The notes beneath the pieces are model-generated. The model was not told the origin of the DNA and ran no database searches. It saw only the letters and a program-made list of their open reading frames with translations. Below are positions 1-10,530 of a DNA stretch of 64,000 nucleotides, piece by piece (the stretch's first letter is position 1; each line of letters begins with the position of its first letter). The stretch is from Elephas maximus indicus (taxonomy: Eukaryota; Chordata; Mammalia; Proboscidea; Elephantidae). The stretch lies in contig NC_064831.1 of the NCBI RefSeq assembly GCF_024166365.1, positions 30,804,768-30,868,767 of the forward strand. The letters are read 5' to 3'. A program made the position numbers and the translations under genes.

Positions 1-600
1 GCGCGTCTAGAAACTGCTCTTTAAAAAAAAAAAAAAAAAAAACCACTTTCCTTTTCCTAGACACGTAAACGGTAGTAAGTTGGCGAAGCGGGACGGACGC
101 GACACAGAACAACTCCCTCCCAAACTCCAGCAATCCTTGGACGGCTTCACAAGTACACTCAGACTTGGGACATTTCACAGGCATCGCTCCTCCCTTCACC
201 ACTGCCGGGGGACCTCTCGGAGGGACTACCACGGCGGGAGAGAGGAAGCGGGGGATGCACGGAGAGAAGGGGAGACAGACAGGCTGGACACCGAACCTGA
301 AGGTGGCCCGCTCCAAGACTTAGTCAAGGAAGACCTGGATCCTGCAGCCCCTTTTTCCATCCAATGCACGCAAGCCCGAGAGGGTGCCGCCCTGGAAGGG
401 CCGGTCCTCCCTTCACTGGGCCGTTTCAGGGGCAGAAACTAAAGGAATATTTGGTCAGAAGTGGCACAGACTAAGGATAAAGTGCCCTGTGAAAGTCCAA
501 AACGGCGAACTCCTGAGGCAACGTGTCCGCCTCCGCCGACCACCTCAGACCATCCTTCTCCCACTCTTTCTTGCTGGCTTCTGGCCTGCTCCGCCCTCAC

Positions 601-860
601 CTGTCCGCGGAGATCCCGGCAACTCTCACCGCCGAGGATTATCCCTGCCGCTGCTCTCTGGAATCGCTTCAACCCTGGCAAGCAGGGAGCGGAAACGCGA
701 CCCGGACCTTTTCCTTCTTCCCTTCCCCCCGCGCACTTCGGCTCCTCGGGGGCGGGGAGCAACTGCAGCTGTCACAGTCTCACACTGACCAACCGCCGCG
801 GACACTCGGGCCGGCAGCCTCTCCAGCCGGCCTCTACAGCCCGCACACAGAGCGGCGGAG
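601..860 (-). other. ARFIP1: Candidate non-coding first exon of ARFIP1
   Basis: On the minus strand a strong splice-donor match (CAG followed by GTGAGG, intron beginning at 600) ends a GC-rich segment just left of the paired ETS sites. That is where the first exon of a leftward gene would lie. The right end, which would be the transcription start, is a guess. ARFIP1 is expected here only from recalled gene order, and its coding exons are not in the window. A weaker donor-like site lies near 629. Confidence 0.25.
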
Positions 861-861
861 G

Positions 862-887
862 CGGAAGTGAGGAGACCGGAAGTAGCG
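862..887 (+). promoter_or_regulatory. Two tandem ETS-family motifs
   Basis: CGGAAGTGA at 862-870 and CCGGAAGTAG at 876-885 are direct repeats 14 bp apart. Paired ETS (GABP/ELK) sites are a recurring feature of bidirectional CpG-island promoters. No TATA box is seen nearby. Confidence 0.5.
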
Positions 888-1000
888 TTGTCCTCGGCCC
901 TGGACGGCCTCTCTGTCTCTCAATCTGGCCTGACCCGGCCACGTCTCGATGGTGCCGGCGGCACCACCCACGAGGCCCCCCCTTGGCCTCTATCCCGGAG

Positions 1001-1257
1001 GCTGGCCCCGCCCCCCCGCGGCGGCCCTAGCAACCACATCCGGGGCTCTGCCGGTGCGGTTGCCCGGGTAGTTTTCTGACCGCCGCCGAATTGTAGACTA
1101 CTTTGCGCGTCTCGATCGAGGCACCTGCTGGAGCGAGAAGCTTGCAGAAGAGCGCGCCAGCCTGGTGTTGGATGGTCGGAGGTCTCCAGGAGTCCTCAGC
1201 ATCCCTGTTCTCTCACACACCCCTGGCCTCACGTATTAGGCGTCCCCCCAACAGACG
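1001..1257 (+). other. TIGD4: Candidate TIGD4 non-coding first exon
   Basis: The best plus-strand donor-like site right of the ETS pair is ACG followed by GTGAGC, with the intron starting at 1258. TIGD4 has its coding region in a later exon, so a GC-rich non-coding leader exon is expected here. The start is arbitrary; only the donor was read from sequence. Confidence 0.25.
1088..1098 (+). promoter_or_regulatory. ZNF143-like core motif
   Basis: GAATTGTAGAC matches the core of the ZNF143/STAF binding element (ARTTGTAGT) common in bidirectional promoters. This is a single short match, so it is weak on its own. Confidence 0.25.
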
Positions 1258-1472
1258 GTGAGCTGGTGCGGGAGGGTGAAGGTGGACGTAGCTCATGCCC
1301 ACGCAGACTTCAGGAGAGCCAAATCTTCTGTCTCAGCCACCGGAGAGCACGAAGAAGGTTATTCCAGCCCCGCTGGGGGGGAGGGGGTGGAGGAATGCGG
1401 GATAGGGGAGCAGACAGGATTCGGGCGCCCCACCCTCGCTTCCTCAGCGCCTGGAGAGCCCCCCCCCGCCGG

Positions 1473-1480
1473 TTACGTCA
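1473..1480 (+). promoter_or_regulatory. CRE-like site
   Basis: TTACGTCA, the reverse of TGACGTAA, is an ATF/CREB or NFIL3-type element containing a CpG. It lies downstream of the proposed leader exon, inside the island. Confidence 0.35.
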
Positions 1481-1600
1481 CGCACTCGCACCCCCTTCAA
1501 GGAGACCAGACCCGCACACCTGGCATTCTGGAGCTCTTTTACTTGCTCTGCCTTTTTCTGCCCTACTCGCTCTCTCACTGACACTGGATCTCTGATACTT

Positions 1601-3955
1601 TTCATTCCTGCGCCTCCTTCCTTTCTTTTTACAGATCACCGAGCTCTGCTTTCCATGCGGGTCCCGTTACTTCTTACGTAGATCACTGTCCTGTCTACAA
1701 AAACCACTGACCAACCGCTTCTCTCAGAACCTGCTGTAGTTTCCTAAGTCGAGGCCCCAGCTTGTACTTCGAAAACTCTTCCCTCCCCAGCACCGAATGG
1801 AAGGAAAGTATGGTCCCGCAGTGGTGCTAGACATACCTGAAGCTGATTTACATACAAAACATCCTTTTTTCCTATCCGCTGACATCTCCCTTCCAGCTGC
1901 CTTTTGTGACTCCTCTTCCTTTGGCAGTCTTGAATGTTTGTTTTTACTCCTATTTCACAGAAATGTGAATGGTAACTTAGTGCACATGGTGGGATTTACC
2001 CTCTTTAGACAGGAGTTCTCACCTGCCTTTCTTTACCTGACACATTAGCTCACAAGACATTTTTTAATGACTAAACGCCTAAAGACAGAACTCTGCCTCT
2101 ACACATTTCCAGGGAATTCAGCTTCAATATAGTTAGTTAAAAGTATATCCCTGTACAGATATCTATCCCCTTATCCATGAAGAGCAAAGATCTATGACAT
2201 CATAAAATGTTTCAAAAGTAAATTCTAAGATCTACCAAGACCTGCAGGATGAGTGCGATACCTCCCTTAAAAAAGGAGTACTGAAACCCCCAAACATAAA
2301 TCTGTGTGTCAAGGGCCCTTATCTTAAATGGCTCTGTCCTTAACAAAAGAAAACAACAAATACATGTGCCAACTCACTCAAATGGCAACTTCTGCTCTTC
2401 AGTTTACTGTGGATTTTTCTGTTCAAAGCTGTTGTGTTGGTGTTGAATCAATCAATCTTCTTAATTTTAGGAAAAGGATTCAAATCTAGAATAATTACTG
2501 CTCTTACTGTATAAGAATAGAACTCCACAGCTGAGTACGAGTGTTATCCTTAGGGTTTCGGAAGGCAAGCAGTAAGAGTTGGCTAGTGAGAGGTGACACA
2601 ATGCTCAGCGGTGCTTGAATGATGTGAACAATGAGTATTTAACTGTTTGACCTGCCTGGTGCCTTGAGGATTCCTGTTAGCTGTCCCTGGGTTTTGGGAA
2701 GTTTAGCTTCACTTAAGTTTCTCGGTTAAGCCTGTTAGATGCAGAAGTGTTTCTTCTATTATTAGAAAGGTAGATAGTTGCTTTAGATATTCATCCCTAG
2801 CTGAATAGTTTCCTTGGCAGCTATAACTGCCGATAGATTTGATAGAGGATTCTGATGGACTTGGAACCACTTGGAGCTTATGCTAACTTTGGCTTGGTGA
2901 AAATGCTACTAATCCTGTGAGGTACTCTTTCAGTCCAGTGCTGCTGTGGTACTGTGCATCATCATCTTCATACATGGTAGACTGTGCAAGGCTACACAGA
3001 ATTAATCTCATGATTTCTACTGCCCCAAGGGAAATTAGAATGCAGACTAGTTGTAAGAACACCCTGACAGCTACTTCAGATGGTGCTGATGGAAAATAAT
3101 GAAAGCCTGTGCATCCTTTGGGTTAAAGGAAGCAGCAGCTAGTGTTCTTTGGATCTGGGGAAAAATTAGCAGAAAGACCTGATTTTAAACCTAATCCTAA
3201 TTAGCAGGACACTTTATTTCTTTTCCATTTTCTTTCTTGCCTTCTCCCCCCCTACCCCTTTGCCCTAGAGCTTGGGGAATTCTGCCTGCCCATTCTTTTT
3301 AGGAAGAATGAAAGATTACTCCTTCCCTCACAGTTGGCATTTATGTTCGAGGAAGTGAGAAGAAAGGGAATAGCCACCTGCCATATATGCTGGTGACATT
3401 GGGGATTATCTATTAATTCCCCTTTTCATGGATATTGGCTATTTACTCAGCTTTCAAAAAACCAGGTACTGTTTATTCACTCGGCTAGTAGCTGTTTTGT
3501 TATTTAGTGACCAGGAGGGAAAGGCAGCAACAAGTTAAAGGATATTGTTTTTATTCCTTTTTGGATGGATTAGATGTCCACGTGGCTTTAGGTATTGAAC
3601 ATTATATGTGTTTATCAATTATGTTTTCTGAAGCGAAAGGAAAATGTACTACTACTTTCATATCTTCTCTGAGGGGATTCTCGTGATGCCTCAAAAATTT
3701 CATCACTCTTTATTGGCAACTCCCTTTTCATGGAGAGATATTTACGTTACTGATTGCACAGTGTAATCCTCTGGAAACAAACCTTTTATTAGAGGATGCT
3801 GATTAACGCAAGATTTGAAGAAGCCCAGGAAAAGTTAGGTACAAAATCGATGTGTAAGGACTTTTTACATTAAAAAAAAAAAATTATAGTAGATGCGTGG
3901 GCAGCCTCATTCAGTTATGCATAGACTATATTTGCATCAAAAAAAAAAAAACCCT
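1601..3955 (+). other. TIGD4 intron, no recognised gene or repeat
   Basis: This AT-leaning stretch follows the CpG island. I recognise no exon, RNA gene or clear interspersed repeat in it apart from short A-runs near 3870 and 3940. The short open frames have no protein-like features. Confidence 0.4.
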
Positions 3956-4128
3956 GGAGCCCTGGTGGTGCAGTGGTTAAGAGCTACAGCTGCTAACCAA
4001 AAGGTCGGTAGTTCACATCTACCAGCTGCTCCTTGGAAACCTTATTGGGCAGTTCTACCCTGTACTACAAGGTTGCTGGGAGACAGAATAGACACGACGG
4101 CAACAGGTTTGTTTTTTTTGTTTGTTTT
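3956..4128 (+). mobile_element. AfroSINE type A (GCCCTGGTGG head)
   Basis: It has the tRNA-like head with A-box region (GGTGCAGTGGTTAAGAGC) and B-box region (AGTTCACATC), then the CTCCTTGGAAACC body. The 3' end carries the GACACGACGGCAACAGG signature followed by T-rich sequence. The copy is nearly full length. Confidence 0.9.
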
Positions 4129-4229
4129 ACACTTGCATGCTTGATGAACTGTGTCATTAGACTGTGAGTTTCACTTATTTCTAAATGCAGTAGAATTCTC
4201 TTATGCATTTATTATGGTAACTGGGAAAG

Positions 4230-4800
4230 CTGCTCACATGACCTTGTTACTCCCCCACACAAAAACCTTGAGTGGCGTTTGTGGCCTACTGAATGAAGTC
4301 CAATTCCTTTTCCTGGCATTCAAAGTTCACCAAGGTCTTGCCCCAGTCTCCTTTCTGGTGTATAGTCAACTAAATAAACAGTCTTCCTTTCTCTGTGTAC
4401 GTATATGTATGTGTGTAGCTTAAATTACACAGAGCTGCTTAATATGCTTCAAACTGACCTGTAATTTCCCGCCTTCGTGTTATTACTCTCTGTTCCTATC
4501 AGCTGAAATGTTTTCCTATGCTCCTTATCTATAAATAGCTACCCACCCTCTGGGTTAGCTCAGATGCTACTTTCTTCATGAACTCATCCTTTATCCTCCC
4601 TGTGAGAATTAATTTTTACCTCCTCTTTGATCCCATAGCGCTTGATTTGAGCCTCCATTTTAGTCTGCCTTATACGACTGTGTGTGCATATCAGTTTCCC
4701 ATGATAAATAAGATTCTTGCGGGAAGGGTGCTGAACTTTGGACTTATTTATTCATAGCACCAGGAAACTGTCTAACTTTGCTTAAGTTATAGAAATATAT
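4230..4800 (+). mobile_element. L2 LINE 3' fragment
   Basis: The order of diverged L2 signatures matches the L2 3' end: a GAATGAAGTCCAATTCC block, CCTGGCATTCAAAG, GGGTTAGCTCAGATGCTAC, CCCATAGCGCTTGATT and a late GGAAGGGTGCTG block. No frame is open. Confidence 0.55.
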
Positions 4801-5189
4801 TGTCTACTGCACACCAGGCAAACTCCAGAATACCAAGAACTGCTGATACTTAGGGTAACAGTACCAGGCAGGATTAAGTAGACGTAGTTATTTCTGTCTG
4901 TCTGTGGAAGATAATGAGTGAATGTTTTCTTAAGTTCAGAAAGTGGCTGATTCCCTGCAGGGGGCTGTTAACCACTGATAAAAGGAGAACAACTTATTAC
5001 CACCCCCCAGATATTCTGAATGGGAAAAATAATTTTTTTATATTCTTTGATATGATATTCTGAATGATTTTTACAACCTGGTACGAAAGCAGAACGTGAG
5101 AGTTCTAGAAGTTGAATTTATTATGCATAATTCCATTACCTAGAGGAAACACTCAACATTTGGTCAATGTATTTTTTTCAATGCATAGA

Positions 5190-5510
5190 TATAGATTTCA
5201 TTAACTGATTTAACAAGTTCTTATTGAGAACGTACTGTTTGCTGGGCAGTAAGCACTGTAGGGAGCCCAGATGGCATAGTGGTTAAGAGCTTGGCTACTA
5301 TCCAAAAGGTCAGCAGTTCAAATCCACCAGCTGCTCCTTGGAAACCCTATGAGGCAGTTGTACTCTGTCTTATAGGGTCACTATGAGTTGGAATTGCTAT
5401 GAGTCAGAATCAACTCGACAGCAGTGGGTATGGTTTTTGGTGTGAAAGTACTGTGGGAATAGCCAGGAACAGTGCAGACATGGCCTCTTTTCTCTCAGAG
5501 CTGACAATAT
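5190..5510 (-). mobile_element. L2 3' end split by an AfroSINE
   Basis: TTATTGAGAACGTACTG followed by GGGCAGTAAGCACTGT on the left, and AACAGTGCAGACATGGCC with an AGAGCTGACA block on the right, are the two halves of the reverse-oriented L2 3' end. The AfroSINE at 5260-5440 lies between them. Confidence 0.5.
5260..5440 (+). mobile_element. AfroSINE type A
   Basis: Complete head (GAGCCCAGATGGCATAGTGG), CTCCTTGGAAACCCTATG body, and a 3' tail with a duplicated TATGAGTYRGAAT block before CAACTCGACAGCAG. It is inserted in an L2 relic. Confidence 0.9.
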
Positions 5511-5744
5511 ATGTTGTATTTGTTGGCATACCATTTTGTATTTTGCTTTTTTCACTTAATATATCATGGAATTTTCCTCATATTGGTAAATATTCTTCTG
5601 TAATGGCTCAGTAGTATTTTGGAATATAATATATAAAAAAAATATAGATATCACTTAATTTATTTAACCAATTCTTTTATGTTATACATTTAGGATTTAG
5701 GTTACTTCAAGTTTTGTCTATGGTAAACAACAGTGCAAGCTCTT

Positions 5745-6665
5745 GTGTGGTAGACTGAATTCTAAAATGACCTCAATGACCATCACCTTGTTATAATTCT
5801 CTCCCCTGAAAATATGTGGAATATCACTTCCATGGGTATGTTACATGCAAAAGGGGTTTGCAGATATAATTAAGTTCACTAATTAGTTGACTTTGAGTTA
5901 AACGAAAGGGAGATTATCTGGTGGGCCCAGCCTAATCACACGAGTCCTTTAAGAGCAGAGAGCTTTCTCCTGCGGGTGGCAGCAGAGGAAGTCAGAGAGA
6001 TTCGAAGGTTCTCCGTTGCTGAAATGATGGGGTTCACGGGGCAAGGACCGAAGGGTGGCCTCTAGGAGCTGAGAATGATCCCCAGCTGACATCCAGCAAA
6101 TAAACTGGGACCTCAGTCCTACAACGGCAAGGAACTGAATTCTGCAGACAACCCAGATGAGCTTGGAAGTGGATTTTTCCCCAGAGCCTCCACATAAGAG
6201 CCCAGCCCAGTCTTGATTTTGGCCTTGTGAGACCCTAAGCAGAGGACCCAGTAGGGCCTTTCTGGACTTCTAACCTACAGAACTATGAGATGATAAATGA
6301 GCATTGTTTTAAGCTGTAGTACAGCCAGAGTGCTCCTCAGAAGCAAGAATGGCAAGACTATGTCTCACAAACTTTGGACATATTATCAGGAGGGACCAGT
6401 CCCTGGAGGACATCATGCTTAGTAAGGTAGAGGGTCAGCGAAAGAGAGGAAAACTCTCAATGAGATGGATTGACACAGTGTCTACAACAGCGGGCTAAAA
6501 CATAGCAACAATTGTAAGGATGGTGCGGGACTCAGCAATGTTTCGTTGTGTTGTACATAAAAAAAATTTTTTTTTTTTTTTAGGTCACTATAAATCAGAA
6601 ACAGCTCAACAGCTTCTAACAACAAGTGTGTAATAATTTGTTACACAGCAATACAGAATTAATAT
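5745..6665 (+). mobile_element. MaLR-type solo LTR, split by an RTE fragment
   Basis: The LTR starts at TGTGGTAGACTGAATTC and contains the GGGAGATTATCTGGTGGGCC block and the AACTATGAGATGATAAATGA / TTGTTTTAAGC end. After the RTE piece at 6322-6625 it resumes with GTGTAATAATTTGTTACA. It lies inside the old L1. The subfamily was not determined. Confidence 0.65.
6322..6625 (+). mobile_element. RTE (BovB-like) 3' end fragment
   Basis: It matches the 3' end of the RTE copy at 17570-18653: GTGCTCCTCAGAAGCAAGAATGG, the CTGGAGGACATCATGCTTAG region, AATGAGATGGATTGACACAG and the terminal CTAACAACAA. It sits within the MaLR LTR. A T-run at 6568-6582 is internal. Confidence 0.8.
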
Positions 6666-6960
6666 ACTTGTAAGCTAAACTAGTTTTACATCAATATTCT
6701 TTCAGGATAAAATCTTAGATATAGACTTGCTGGATAAAAAGTTATACACATTTTTAAGGTTTTTGTACCATTTTGTTAATTTGCCCCCACCTAGAAGCTT
6801 CGTACCAATTTGTGTGCCAACTAACAATCTGTGTTACTGTACCCTGGCAAACATAGATTCTGTATGTCCCCCTTTTGGGCCATTCTGGGAAAAAAAAAAA
6901 AGGATCTCCCTTTTTAAAAGAAGATTTACATTTCTCTTATTACTAGTAGGGTTGACCATT

Positions 6961-7744
6961 GTTTTCTTTATTTGGGGTTGAATTGGTAAGTCTTCTGGTG
7001 AATCGTCTATTTTTATTATTTGGCTGGCTTTACTGTTAACCTAAGAGAAGATATTCTCTGACACGTAGTACAGCTTTTCTCTGCTGTAATGTTTTAAAGG
7101 AATAGAATGGTGAATGAGCTTAATGGAAAGAATGAATACTTCTGAAAATTACTAGCTGCTACCATTACTCCTTGGGGGGCTGGAGGGGGACCCCCAGACA
7201 TTACCCCCTGGAGTATGGAGAATATTAGCTTCATTATTTACATGGTATTAGTACCTTATTTTTTTCTAAGGAAAAAGTCTAACTTGTCTGGTCTTGCATT
7301 AGAAGTGTTATTATTTCAGGAGTAAAGATACATTGGATCTTTTCACAGAAAATTGTAGCTTACTGTTTTAGAAAGAAATACATATTGTTATCACTCAGGG
7401 GATAAATAAAGATATCACTATTTTTAATTTGATCAAGATAATCAGTAATCTTTGATTATGAATATTAAATTACCTTAATTGGGATGAGGCAGGGGAGGAA
7501 ATTCAAGTTAACTTTTTCTGTAATTCTTTTCATTTGAGATGATGGAATTTATTTTTGACAAATAAAATTCGATTGAAGGAAGATAAGGAGAGAGGAAAGG
7601 AGGGAAAAGGGAAAGAAGAAGTTGAGTAGATTGCCTTTTCCTCTTGGAGATAGTTTTGGTTGGTTTTGTCTTTTCTTGAAAAAATGATTCTTATTAACTC
7701 TTAATTTCTGAAGGTTGATTTCTTCCTAATAAGAACAAGATTTT
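6961..7744 (+). other. Intron sequence without recognised features
   Basis: AT-rich with one purine-rich stretch at 7580-7625. No gene, RNA or clear repeat was recognised. Confidence 0.35.
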
Positions 7745-7825
7745 AGAGTTTTTTTATTTTGAAAAAAGGCCCAGATTTATAGGAAATCACAAGAAAAAAT
7801 GTACAGGGAGGTCCCTTGTATGAGC
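7745..7825 (-). mobile_element. Possible old L1 3'-end fragment
   Basis: ATTTATAGGAAATCACAAG followed by TGTACAGGGAGGTCCC resembles a block found in old L1M 3' regions. It is short and diverged. Confidence 0.3.
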
Positions 7826-8094
7826 AAGATTTTTTTTTCCTTTGGTCGTTGAATTGCTAAATCTTGCTTAGAAGGGTCAGATCTCCTGAACAGTTGTATG
7901 TGGCTGCAGTTTGTGGTCACAGAATTCATAATGGTCTGTTCTGCAGTAGAGACCTGAAGTTGCTTTCTTTTTCATTTCTTTTTTTGTTGTTGGTAACGTT
8001 TGGAATGGCATTGAAAGTGCCGACTCAGCTTATTGCTGGGACATAGAAAGTGTAACTGTGGTCAGAGAAGGCCCTGCCAGTGCGACTCAGGGAC

Positions 8095-8290
8095 ATGGTA
8101 ATAGAGTGAAAAGAACGGTAGACTTGACATTAGAACGCCTGAGTCCCAGATTGCACTCTGCCACACCATAACTGTGTGACCACTGAGATCCAGTCTTACC
8201 TACCTCCTTGGTTTGTTTGGAATACTGGTAGTAAAGCAGTTTGCACACTAAAGCCCTGGGCCATCATTATTATTACTAAGGTCTTTTTTG
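8095..8290 (+). mobile_element. MIR SINE
   Basis: AGAGTGAAAAGAACGGTAGAC, GAGTCCCAGATTGCACTCTG and ATAACTGTGTGACC follow the MIR order (head, core, TGTGACC block). Confidence 0.65.
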
Positions 8291-8730
8291 CGACAACAGC
8301 AACAAAAAACCCCTTACTTGTAGTAATTCTTATGATAAAAATTACTGCTTTGAGTTGGACAAAAAAGGCAGAGGACTTTTGTCCAAAAGCCCCCCCTTAC
8401 AGTGTCCATGTCATCTGGGAAATGTGGGAGGACAGAGGGAAGAACTTAAGGAATGGAGTGCCCCACTACCTCACTAGCAACACCACCAGCTCATCCAGTT
8501 AGCCTGTTGTTATCTCACCCATTGGGGCACTGTGACTGTCTCACAGGACTATTTTGCTTAAGAAGAGCCCTCTTTTCAATATATATTTAAGATGGGATTT
8601 TTGCCTCTATTGCAAGTGGGATTTAATCAAACCCCTTAATTGTAAATTCACACAGCCAAAGATAATAACAATGAGATCATCAACATATATCTATTGAACA
8701 CTTTAGTGAAGTGTTGAGTCCTGTGTTGAG

Positions 8731-9022
8731 GCAGTGGGGGTTCACTGGTAGAATTCACATGTATAGCCACCACCTGCCTGTCAGTGGAAGCTTGTGTGTT
8801 GCTATGATGCTGAACAGGTTTCAGTGGTGCTTCCAGACTAAGATGGACTAGGCAGAAAGGCCTGGTGATTTACTTCTGAAAATCGGCCAATGGAAACCCC
8901 ATGGTTTACAATGGTCCAACCTTCAACTGATCATGGAGACGGTGTAAGACCAGCCAGCATTTTAGTCAGTTGTGCAGGGGGTCATCCATGAGCCGGCACG
9001 ACTTGCTGGTGGGTAACAGTAA
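8731..9022 (+). mobile_element. tRNA-Gly-headed SINE (RTE-like tail), decayed
   Basis: It begins GGGGGTTCACTGGTAGAATTC, a decayed tRNA-Gly A-box region. The B-box part is missing and the copy jumps to the body (GCCACCACCTGCCTGTCAG, AACAGGTTTCAGTGGTGCTTCC, AAAGGCCTGGTGATTTACTTC). The body is shared with the copies at 31713-32041 and 63670-64000. The tail is degraded. Confidence 0.75.
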
Positions 9023-9225
9023 CAAATACTGTGCCAAGTACTTTACACTCACGTCGTTGGATCTCACTGAATGTGAAACAACCCTATGAGGTAGGTGATA
9101 CCCTCATTTTATGGATAAGGAAACTGAGGCTTCCAGTGGTTAAGTGAACTGCCCAGAGTCACATACGTACTAAATGGTCTCGATTCCGGTCTGTCTAGTG
9201 CCAAAGCTTGTATTTCACGCTGTGG
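9023..9225 (-). mobile_element. MIR SINE
   Basis: Reverse MIR: GTGCCAAGTACTTTACAC, the CAACCCTATGAGGTAG block, CATTTTATGGATAAGGAAAC, TGAGGCTTCCAGTGG and CAGAGTCACATACG. Confidence 0.85.
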
Positions 9226-9724
9226 TAGAGCCTTTATGTTAATAAGAAAGTAGAGGCCCTGAGAGGTTAGGACCTGTGGTTATTCTCCTTCTCACTCCTA
9301 GTCTAGGTCTTTTTCTGTATTATATTCTCATTACAATTTGTCTATTCTGTACATTTTATGAAGTATTCCTGGCCTTCGTGCATGTGGCTGATGTGTCAAA
9401 TGATAGCAAAAGTTACTGGTTTTTTTAAGCATTTGATAAAATGAGGTCTAGAGTTTTTTAATGGAATTATCAATTACTTGATTCGATTTTTTTAGTGAAG
9501 CATTTTCTCCCAGACGCCTACAAAGGAGACACTGTCTCCCATGTGGTATTAAAAGTTGGACCTTGTGACTACTGACTGTTTTTCTTTTAGAGAAGCCAGA
9601 GGGGGCAGTCTGTGACTTCATGTAAAAAATAGCCACCAAGGATCTATCCAGCATCATTTTTAGTTCTTTAATTTTGGTAAGCCCATATTTTCAAAACAGA
9701 TTAAATTTGTCTGATTTATTTCAG
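9226..9724 (+). other. Intron sequence, no firm feature
   Basis: No repeat recognised. The segment 9591-9676 has an acceptor-like (CTTTTAG) and a donor-like (GTAAGC) edge, but all three frames contain stops. It would also leave only 48 bases before the candidate exon at 9725. Confidence 0.3.
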
Positions 9725-9815
9725 AAGTATATATTACAAAGCATTCAAAGGCAAGTGAGAATTCAAATGCACACAGCAGAGCTAGAGAGCTTTTTACAGA
9801 GAGGCACTTCAGGAG
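9725..9815 (+). other. Candidate unannotated exon upstream of TIGD4
   Basis: A 91-nt segment bounded by a good acceptor (GATTTATTTCAG) and a perfect donor (GGAG followed by GTAAGC). Two of three frames are open through it. It may be an alternative TIGD4 5' UTR exon or chance; I recognise no protein. Confidence 0.25.
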
Positions 9816-9985
9816 GTAAGCATTCCTTCTAGAACCTTTGGTACGGTATTTTCAGAAACATGTTTCCATTTGTTTTATTATTATTAAGAGCAAAACTAAT
9901 TGGTATAAATCTTATTTTTAATAATTCAATTGACATTATCTTCTCTAAAATTGCTGCTTTTTTTTTTCCTTAATATTTTTAAGAG

Positions 9986-10063
9986 ACAGAAGATACATCC
10001 TAAAATCCTTGGAGAATTTTACCATTTTCTTCCTCACCCTGAAGAGATTTGGAAATTAGTAGG
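9986..10063 (+). other. Second candidate exon upstream of TIGD4
   Basis: Preceded by a long pyrimidine tract and overlapping AG acceptors (9982-9985), and followed by donor TAG|GTAACG. One frame stays open for 26 codons and can be joined to an open frame of 9725-9815 with either acceptor. If then spliced to the acceptor at 10239, the frame stops almost at once. This suggests a 5' UTR exon rather than a coding one. Confidence 0.22.
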
Positions 10064-10239
10064 TAACGTTTTGCATGAAAATTACTAAACAATTTTTTCT
10101 TATCTCTGAGTCCTTCTGTGGAGAATTAATAGGAGGTCGAATGTGTACATGGATAAAATGGATTAGCTTAAAGGACTGAAGTTCCAAAAATATATCGGCA
10201 AGACTGGACATGCTTGATATAATGAGATTTCTATTTTAG

Positions 10240-10530
10240 CCTGACTTCTGGAACTTTGAGTAAACTAAACTGAGCTACACAAGCTCTGGGAAGGACATTT
10301 CTCTTCCAAAATGTTCTGACTGCATATAGTATTTTTCTTAGTCAAGTCTTTTGAAAAAGTGTATTTAGTCATCAATTTCCTAAAGAGCAAAACTGTTAGA
10401 CACTTAACAACTTTTAACATATGAAGTGGAATAGAAAGCAGCAATCTGAATCCTACTGGAAAATAAATTGAATTAAAGAACCAGACACCAGGAAGTAAGA
10501 GGAGAAATCTCTGCATAAGCACTGGTAGAG
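10240..10530 (+). other. TIGD4: TIGD4 5' UTR of the coding exon
   Basis: A good acceptor (GATTTCTATTTTAG, ending 10239) begins a segment that runs without a clear donor into the TIGD4 start codon. The segment has stops in the coding frame upstream of the ATG, fitting untranslated leader. Confidence 0.45.

Larger units (their letters stand above)
1..1600. promoter_or_regulatory. CpG island, likely bidirectional ARFIP1/TIGD4 promoter
   Basis: The first 1.6 kb is strongly GC- and CpG-rich, unlike the AT-rich remainder. It has no TATA box and carries sites typical of housekeeping promoters: two ETS motifs, a CRE-like site, a ZNF143-like core, and facing RFX half-sites at 1029-1035 and 1058-1065. 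TIGD4 lies downstream on the plus strand. From recalled human gene order (not searched), ARFIP1 starts head-to-head with TIGD4, so the island should serve both, with ARFIP1 running leftward out of the window. Several 100-190 codon frames are open here, but that is expected in GC-rich DNA and none resembles a protein. An A-run at 23-42 sits at the left edge. Confidence 0.75.
5512..6960 (-). mobile_element. Old L1 3' ORF2/UTR fragment, split by an LTR
   Basis: Left part 5512-5744 and right part 6666-6960 read as one reverse-oriented old L1 (L1M-like). The left part has the block usually read as TTCACTTAATAT...CTCAGTAGTATT. The right part continues with GGATAAAATCTTAGATATAGAC, the TGGATAAAAAGTTATACAC block and the TACCAATTTGTGTGCCAAC block. 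Everything between is a later insertion. Confidence 0.65.

Noticed and set aside
461-1030. 189-codon plus-strand open frame in the CpG island
   Set aside because: GC-rich DNA lacks stops by chance. The frame crosses the ETS-site promoter core, has low-complexity Pro/Ser/Arg composition and resembles no protein.
9591-9676. Possible extra exon upstream of 9725
   Set aside because: Stops in all frames and only 48 nt to the next candidate exon, too short for a normal intron.
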